A stretch of DNA of 29,873 nucleotides from positions 1-29,873 of the forward strand of contig JABDDW010000013.1 of the NCBI GenBank assembly GCA_013287405.1, written 5' to 3'. Origin of the DNA: Deltaproteobacteria bacterium (GTDB lineage Bacteria > Bdellovibrionota > Bdellovibrionia > JABDDW01). This document shows positions 26,107 through 29,873 of the stretch, piece after piece; the stretch's first letter is position 1, and each line of letters starts with the position of its first letter. The notes beneath the pieces were generated by a model. That model saw nothing but the letters and a program-made list of their open reading frames with translations, was not told the origin of the DNA and ran no database searches. The position numbers and the translations under genes are program-made.

Positions 26107-26290
26107 TCATGAAACCTTCCCATTTGCTCTTGCCCGTTGTTTTGCGGAAAATCTCTATGGCCTTACGATTATTGATGATGTTCCTTAGTGCCATCTCAAC
26201 CGTTGCCGTGTTCTCTTTTTGACCCAAAACCTTCTTGGCTTCATGGAGAACATCCATATCTAATCTCATATTGATGCTTTGCTTTGACAT
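26087..26290 (-). CDS. vapB: Antitoxin of the PIN toxin, ribbon-helix-helix type
   Basis: A 67-residue protein with an N-terminal RHH-like motif (SINMRLDMDVLHEAKKVLGQ) and TATVEMALRNIINNRKAIE as second helix. The C-terminal acidic/aromatic tail (KSKWEGFMNEREEA) is the part that normally fills the toxin's active site. TAGGAG lies upstream of ATG 26290. The promoter directly in front is covered by an inverted repeat, consistent with autorepression by the antitoxin-toxin complex. Confidence 0.85.
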   Translation of the reverse strand: MSKQSINMRLDMDVLHEAKKVLGQKENTATVEMALRNIINNRKAIEIFRKTTGKSKWEGFMNEREEA

Positions 26291-26306
26291 ACCCTTAATC
26301 TCCTAG

Positions 26307-26346
26307 TTTGTAGTTACATTATATTAAACTGTATCTACAAAGTCAA
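26307..26346 (-). promoter_or_regulatory. vapBC promoter with overlapping palindromic operator
   Basis: On the minus strand TTGACT (26346-26341), exactly 17 bases, then TATAAT (26323-26318): a near-perfect housekeeping promoter. An inverted repeat with 12-base arms and one mismatch (26307-26318 TTTGTAGTTACA, and 26330-26341) flanks the -10 region, so a bound repressor would block RNA polymerase. Confidence 0.85.
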
Positions 26347-26537
26347 TACTTTTAAACCTTAACTTCCATCCTACTAAATATCCCTCATAAAGACTATCGC
26401 CGGTTGCTACCAGTGCTACCAGCGTGAGTGCGTATTCATATAGATCGGTACGTTTCAGTGAAGACCACGACGGGTTAAGTGTTTGATTACTTTGAAAATG
26501 CGTTTAGATTTCAGTAGCTTGGAAGACGACGGAAATT
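26342..26537. other. Non-coding right end of the element, with tandem TGCTACCAG
   Basis: No gene seen. The only structure is the perfect tandem TGCTACCAG at 26405-26413 and 26414-26422. It resembles both the att sequence (CGCTACCAA) and the left-arm repeat TGTGACCAA (shared pattern TGxxACCAx), so it may be a right-arm integrase site. Confidence 0.4.
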
Positions 26538-26555
26538 TCCTCTCCCCGCTACCAA
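26538..26555 (+). repeat. Attachment site, right copy
   Basis: Exact 18-base copy of the tRNA-fMet 3' end at 17624-17641. The bases to its left (GACGGAAATT) do not form a tRNA, so it is an att site and not a second tRNA. It marks the right end of the 8.9-kb element and, at the same time, the left att of the decayed element that follows. Confidence 0.9.
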
Positions 26556-26577
26556 ATTTAAAAATAAATAAAATCAA

Positions 26578-26610
26578 GGGCTTGGGTGGAAACACTCAAG
26601 CCCTTTTTTA
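26578..26610 (+). terminator. Hairpin terminator following the right att site
   Basis: A 10-bp stem with one G-T pair (26578-26587 with 26594-26603, loop GGAAAC), followed by TTTTTTATT. It occupies the position that the terminator at 17675 has behind the tRNA, and probably terminated the tRNA before the newer element inserted. Confidence 0.85.
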
Positions 26611-26625
26611 TTGCCTAAAATCGAA

Positions 26626-26645
26626 GCGAGGCCAGAGTGAGGCCA
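26626..26645 (+). repeat. Paired direct repeats in the second element, possible arm sites
   Basis: GAGGCCA at 26628-26634 and 26639-26645, within GCGAGGCCA and GTGAGGCCA, on an 11-base period. Same position relative to att and integrase, and same period, as TGTGACCAA in the first element, but different sequence. Confidence 0.45.
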
Positions 26646-26747
26646 CGCATCTTGCCCGTTCTAAAGGCATTGCCCCTGCCCCCTGCATAAAATCTCAGTT
26701 TTCCGTGCAGGAGATTTTCTATTCCATAAAGGCTACAAGGCGGCCCT

Positions 26748-27345
26748 ATGGGTAAACCTGTTAAGCAAAGAAAGAAATGGCGAATTCGCTGGCTCGATGA
26801 AAGTGGGCAACGCAAAAGCGAAGTTTATGAAAAACGTGATGACGCAAAGTTTGCCCTCAGTCGGCATGAAGCTCATGTTGAAGAAAAAAAGAGGGGTCTA
26901 AGAGAGCTTGCCCCACCTAAGAAAACATTTGATGAATTATGCGACTATTGGCTCAAGAATAAAGCGCCTCAGAAGCGCAATCAAAAAGATGACGAAAGTG
27001 TTATACGGGCCCACTTGAGGCCTCACTTTGGTGGTAAATTATTATCTGAAATCAAGGGATCTGACATTGATACCTTTAAAATTTCAAAGCGGCATCTCAG
27101 TAACAAGACCATTTCTAATCAGCTCACACTTTTAATAACCATGCTAAATTTATCAGTCGATGAGGGGTGGATTAAGAAATACCCAAAAATTAAAAAACCC
27201 AAAGTAAGTATATTCAACAAAGACTTTAACTATCTGAAAACCAACACTGAAATTCAACGTTTTCTAGCGGCGGCCCACGCGGAAAGTAAGTTGGCTTTCA
27301 CACTTTATGCGACTGCAATTTATAGTGGTATGAGAGAGGGAGAAA
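26748..27345 (+). pseudogene. Second tyrosine integrase, truncated in the catalytic domain
   Basis: Homologous to the integrase at 17829 from the first residues (KWRIRWLDESGQRKSEVYEKRDDA against KWRIRWTDADGVRHSELYDK) through the core-binding domain to YSGMREGE, which contains the first catalytic Arg (about residue 196). The match then stops abruptly; the HxxR, second His and Tyr parts are missing. The frame runs on to 27506 with residues unlike any integrase, while the adjacent frame turns into a primase-like sequence. The gene is therefore a deletion-fusion remnant. It starts 193 bases after its att copy, nearly the same as the 188 bases of the intact element. Confidence 0.9.
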
Positions 27346-27510
27346 GGGGTCACCGCGTATGCGGAAAGATCAGGAGGTGGAAAGGGTTGGCACGTATGGA
27401 TATGCTTTCAAAATCCCGGAGAAAACACCTCAGACAAACTTCGCAATGTTGTTTTATTTTGTGGGGGCAGCTTCATCTTTTGGGATGGGAATGCTTATTA
27501 TGCTAAATAG
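27346..27510 (+). pseudogene. Fragment of an archaeo-eukaryotic primase-like protein
   Basis: Directly after the integrase breakpoint, in a different frame, the sequence reads GVTAYAERSGGGKGWHVWIC, then FQNPGENTSDKLRNVVLF. The SGGGKGWHVW part matches the SG-x-x-G-x-H-x-W motif of archaeo-eukaryotic primases, in the form found on plasmids, phages and TOTE-type systems. Only about 50 residues remain before a stop, and the last part (GGSFIFWDGNAYYAK) may be out of frame. It suggests the older element carried an AEP primase where the newer one has DUF3987. The identification rests on one motif. Confidence 0.5.
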
Positions 27511-27571
27511 ATGATTCCCCTTCAGTGACCACACGAGCCATCGAGTTTTGTCCAAGTGAGGCGCGGAGCAA

Positions 27572-27967
27572 TTAAAAATTGGCCACCGTTTTTTGGGCCA
27601 AATCAAAATCAACTACAATACGGTCATACAACGCTAAGGGTTTAAGCCTATCTCTTCCGTTCACCGTCTCTTTTTTTAATTTAATAAGTCCCAGGCCTTC
27701 TAAGATACGCACTTCTTTAGAGATGTATCCAAGATCCCCGTCAAATAATTTGGCAAGATCGTAGACGGACTCTGGATGATTTTCATGGATCAAACGAAAG
27801 AGCTGGAGTCGATTCTCTGTGGCCACCGTGAGCAGTGCTTTAAGAGAAGCGGACCTAAGCTCATCCTTTTCGACATGTTTTTTCCCAGACTTTGCCGCTT
27901 TTAGCATTTGACTCATCGCCTTTTTATAAGTGGCATTGGGATCATAGCGAAATGTAAATGTTTTCAT
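27572..27967 (-). CDS. Winged-helix regulator, probable antitoxin (TumA/HVO_A0114-like)
   Basis: A 131-residue DNA-binding protein. The middle part, ENRLQLFRLIHENHPESVYD followed by LAKLFDGDLGYISKEVRIL, is a winged helix-turn-helix of the ArsR/MarR-like kind. LGLIKLKKETVNGRDRLKPL is the wing. The last residues end the chain without another domain. It follows the DUF6516-like gene with a 2-base gap on the same strand, the arrangement of TumE-TumA toxin-antitoxin pairs, where the HTH protein is the antitoxin and repressor. There is an alternative possibility of a plain regulator, but the neighbour makes the antitoxin role more likely. Confidence 0.7.
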   Translation of the reverse strand: MKTFTFRYDPNATYKKAMSQMLKAAKSGKKHVEKDELRSASLKALLTVATENRLQLFRLIHENHPESVYDLAKLFDGDLGYISKEVRILEGLGLIKLKKETVNGRDRLKPLALYDRIVVDFDLAQKTVANF

Positions 27968-27969
27968 TT

Positions 27970-28293
27970 TTATACCTCCACGTCAGCGCCAAAATGTTTC
28001 TTAATGGCGTTAGAGAAAAATTCACGAACCTCGTCTAACGTACGAACTTCGACCGGCTCCTGCTTCCCATCATCAAAATGCACATGAACTCCAAAAGGTT
28101 TATGACAATCAACCAAGACCCGATGCAACGGATTCTCAATTTCAAAGAAAATCCAGCTAAACCTAAACCGATCAAGAAAAAGACCTTTAGCCTTACCTTC
28201 ACCTACGTCAAATAGGTCCATGTGAAGCCGACAAAGCATGCCTGTTTCTAGTTCCACAACACGTTCAACGTTAAAAACCTGGGTCGCCTTCAC
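27970..28293 (-). CDS. Probable toxin, TumE/DUF6516 family
   Basis: A 107-residue protein whose order of motifs fits TumE-like toxins: a small beta-rich N-terminus, LDRFRFSWIFFEIENPLHRV in the middle, then DCHKPFGVHVHFDDGKQEPV and VRTLDEVREFFSNAI. The DxHK...HxH cluster is the conserved part of this family. The start is GTG 28293, seven or eight bases after the predicted -10 box, so the mRNA would be almost leaderless. It is followed two bases later by the HTH partner. The mechanism of toxicity is not evident from sequence. Confidence 0.6.
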   Translation of the reverse strand: MKATQVFNVERVVELETGMLCRLHMDLFDVGEGKAKGLFLDRFRFSWIFFEIENPLHRVLVDCHKPFGVHVHFDDGKQEPVEVRTLDEVREFFSNAIKKHFGADVEV

Positions 28294-28300
28294 TTACTAG

Positions 28301-28329
28301 AATCTACCAATAGTTGATATTTTTGTCAA
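28301..28329 (-). promoter_or_regulatory. Promoter of the TumE/TumA-like pair (nearly leaderless)
   Basis: On the minus strand consensus TTGACA (28329-28324), 17-base spacer, TAGATT (28306-28301). Transcription would begin at about 28294, at or next to the GTG start codon at 28293, leaving no room for a ribosome binding site. Confidence 0.6.
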
Positions 28330-28349
28330 GTATGTATGAGGCATAAGGT

Positions 28350-28697
28350 TCATTTTTTAGAATTCCGTCGTAAATGGCACGGGACTTCGCCACTTTTCAT
28401 AAGCGAGCGATTCCACCTCTCGATTGATATAATACCGATGGCAGTATCATGGGCAGCCTTCTTTTGAAGGTCAGCCACAACTTCGCCCAGGCTGCCTAGG
28501 CAAAGAAGGGTTGCACCAATTGTTAGAACGTTTAAGATAAACCGTATAGGTGAATGTATGAGCACATAAATCAGTGTGGCCAATGCAAAAATAAGATAGA
28601 AAAAGAGACAAAAGACAATCGCCAAGGATCTTTTGAAAGATTCAGGTTTTTTTCTGAACCTTTTTAACCAGTCTAAATTATCATTATTTTGAGACAC
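28350..28697 (-). CDS. Small membrane protein, unknown
   Basis: A 115-residue protein with a charged, Lys/Arg-rich N-terminus, two adjacent hydrophobic segments (about 24-47 and 50-72) and a charged tail; most likely two membrane helices. No family recognised. No strong ribosome site. It lies upstream of the toxin-antitoxin pair on the same strand but is separated from it by the promoter at 28301. The ORF could be real or part of the decayed region; its membrane pattern favours a real gene. Confidence 0.5.
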   Translation of the reverse strand: MSQNNDNLDWLKRFRKKPESFKRSLAIVFCLFFYLIFALATLIYVLIHSPIRFILNVLTIGATLLCLGSLGEVVADLQKKAAHDTAIGIISIERWNRSLMKSGEVPCHLRRNSKK

Positions 28698-28724
28698 CTC
28701 ACTATAGTCCGCTTAATAAGAAAC

Positions 28725-29257
28725 GGGGCAAATTCAGTCAGCTTGACGCTGTAACACTTATAAAACAGCAGCCACAGCTTGGCAGACTTAAGGATGTGGA
28801 AACTCTGAAGGAGTTTCAGTCCATGGGGCTAGAGGCATAAGAAGCCATAAAAATGGCTGAAAAAAACGATAAAGAACTTTGCAGAGCAGGAGCTTTCGAT
28901 ATTACGAATCGGCCCGATAATTTATTTAATGAAGGTCTTTGTGTGGACGGAGACGCCTCTAAGATAGCAAATTTCTACGGTAGACTCTTGATGGGACCTA
29001 CCGCCATGACTATTAAAGTCTTCAGCGAATATAAGGGAAAACGGTGGCAATCTGGACGATATCGAACTATCGCTGATGGAACCAAGGTCTTAAACGGCTC
29101 TGCCCCTAACCTTCAAAACCTATTGCCAACGAAATTCGATGCAAAAGGGAAAATGTTAGAACTACCTGACGGAACCCTGGGTGGAACCACCCCCAAGGGA
29201 GATGCGATCAAGATCATCCGTTCTTACGATCCAAGTAAAGTTGGATCAACTCTATAA
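28725..29257 (+). pseudogene. Unrecognised gene broken by an in-frame TAA
   Basis: A single reading frame runs from about 28658 to the stop at 29255-29257, interrupted by one TAA at 28838-28840. Before the stop it reads like a helical protein (LIKQQPQLGRLKDVETLKEF), and it continues after it in the same frame (EAIKMAEKNDKELCRAGAF). TAA could come from CAA (Gln) by one change. No good ATG exists before the TAA. ATG 28853 would give a 134-residue protein but has no ribosome site, so a nonsense-mutated gene lacking its 5' end fits better. No family recognised; the downstream part contains PDGTLGGTTPKGDAIKI. Confidence 0.5.
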
Positions 29258-29264
29258 GGTTGTG

Positions 29265-29564
29265 ATGAAAACACTTAAAGTCCTCGGAAAACAGCTAATC
29301 CTCAAAGTTCTCCCCATTATTGTGATTTCAGTAGTTGGGCATTGGGGAAAGGCCCAAGGAGTACCATCCCAATACGAAGAAATAAAGGCTGGCACTAAGG
29401 CGGTTTCTCCTCTAGTCCTGAAGAAAGTAAGATTTACTTCATGTAGAAACAAAATGTGCTACTCCCTTAAGGCGGCCTGTCGCCTGACATTATTTCCTCA
29501 TATCAGATGTTTGTTTAGCGGTAAAACATGTAAATGGCTCGCGCCTTGGTCCCCAAACGCTTGA
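29265..29564 (+). CDS. Small exported cysteine-rich protein, unknown
   Basis: Starts 7 bases after the preceding stop, with AAGG in front of ATG 29265. A signal peptide covers about residues 1-31 (KQLILKVLPIIVISVVG core, ending near GKAQG). The mature part has CRNKMCYSLKAACRL with closely spaced cysteines and more cysteines near the end. The last 50 bases overlap the tail of the convergent Fic gene, and the C-terminus may be out of its original frame. It may have formed one operon with the broken gene upstream. Function unknown. Confidence 0.4.
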   Translation: MKTLKVLGKQLILKVLPIIVISVVGHWGKAQGVPSQYEEIKAGTKAVSPLVLKKVRFTSCRNKMCYSLKAACRLTLFPHIRCLFSGKTCKWLAPWSPNA

Positions 29565-29873
29565 GGAGTCTCTTCTTAACTCCAGCTTCCAGGTCCCGAC
29601 TTGCCGTGGCGGTGGAGAGTGTTTTGAAAAACTGGAGATAATCCTTTCTCTTAAATTCTCGATTATCAAAATGAGATTTCGCGAGTTCCAGTCGAGACTC
29701 CGCTGTCTGTGGCTCAGGGCGGAGCTGGTCAAAATACTCATTGATGGCCTCGATCATCGCCTTAAGTGAAAATTCGATAAAAGCGTTTGACGAGCCGGCT
29801 TTATCAGAAGTTTCTAATGCTTTGTAATATTCTTTCTGACGGCGTTTAATCACAGATTCGACAGGCACATATT
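29515..29873 (-). CDS. Fic-family protein, C-terminal part (runs off the window)
   Basis: The visible 118 or so residues match the helical end of Fic (AMP-transferase) proteins: VPVESVIKRRQKEYYKALET, followed by SDKAGSSNAFIEFSLKAMI, a stretch that normally comes shortly after the catalytic HPFxxGNGR loop. The loop itself would lie beyond the right edge. The C-terminal 60 residues (KRKDYLQFFKTLSTATASRDLEAGVKK) look like the winged-helix found at the end of many Fic proteins. The reading frame is open to the last base, so the start lies outside. Fic proteins modify proteins or serve as toxins; which applies cannot be decided here. Confidence 0.75.
   Translation of the reverse strand, partial: YVPVESVIKRRQKEYYKALETSDKAGSSNAFIEFSLKAMIEAINEYFDQLRPEPQTAESRLELAKSHFDNREFKRKDYLQFFKTLSTATASRDLEAGVKKRLLKRLGTKARAIYMFYR

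Noticed and set aside
26538..26555. Possible second, truncated tRNA gene
   Set aside because: Only the 3' 18 bases match; no D arm or anticodon arm can be formed from the upstream bases.

Overview
The window looks like a chromosomal stretch of a Gram-negative bacterium, probably a Bdellovibrio-like member of the Bdellovibrionota. This is an inference, not a proof. It rests on many Sec-exported or lipid-anchored products, a stand-alone SWIB protein, a type III glutamine synthetase, PAS- and PilZ-type signalling proteins and general codon style.

Positions 1-17563 are backbone. In order they hold: an exported membrane protein of unknown role; an AI-2E-type permease; a very unusual 1156-residue exported or anchored protein combining two Clp-type AAA+ modules with an FtsH-like (M41) zinc peptidase; a cupredoxin lipoprotein; glutamine synthetase III; a PilZ protein whose GTG start lies in a 15-bp hairpin; a 2Fe-2S ferredoxin; a SWIB protein; a two-gene 2-oxoacid dehydrogenase E1 operon (alpha, beta); a PAS-only sensor protein; a VTT/DedA-like membrane protein; and a proline-rich secreted protein with a 27-bp coding minisatellite.

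Positions 17564-17640 encode the initiator tRNA (fMet). Its 3' end is the left attachment site of an integrative element of about 8.9 kb, bounded on the right by an 18-bp copy at 26538-26555. The element carries a complete tyrosine integrase, an AlpA/excisionase-like HTH protein translationally coupled to a DUF3987 primase/helicase-like protein, a small-terminase-like protein, an unrecognised 237-residue protein, two small secreted proteins and a VapBC-type toxin-antitoxin pair with a clear promoter/operator. It also holds a nest of debris: a 5'-truncated rve transposase, an intact IS630-family element with 33-bp inverted repeats and TA target duplication, and the 3' end of an SF2 helicase gene. 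The int + AlpA + DUF3987 + TerS-like set is compatible with a phage satellite or small integrative mobile element.

Immediately right of the second att site the same layout starts again: terminator hairpin, paired direct repeats on an 11-bp period, and a homologous integrase. Here the integrase is cut off just after its first catalytic arginine and fused to what looks like a piece of an archaeo-eukaryotic primase. I read this as a second, older, decayed relative stacked at the same tRNA gene. Positions 27500-29873 continue as accessory DNA: a TumE/TumA-like toxin-antitoxin pair with a nearly leaderless promoter, a small membrane protein, a gene broken by an in-frame TAA, a small exported protein and the C-terminal part of a Fic protein running off the window.
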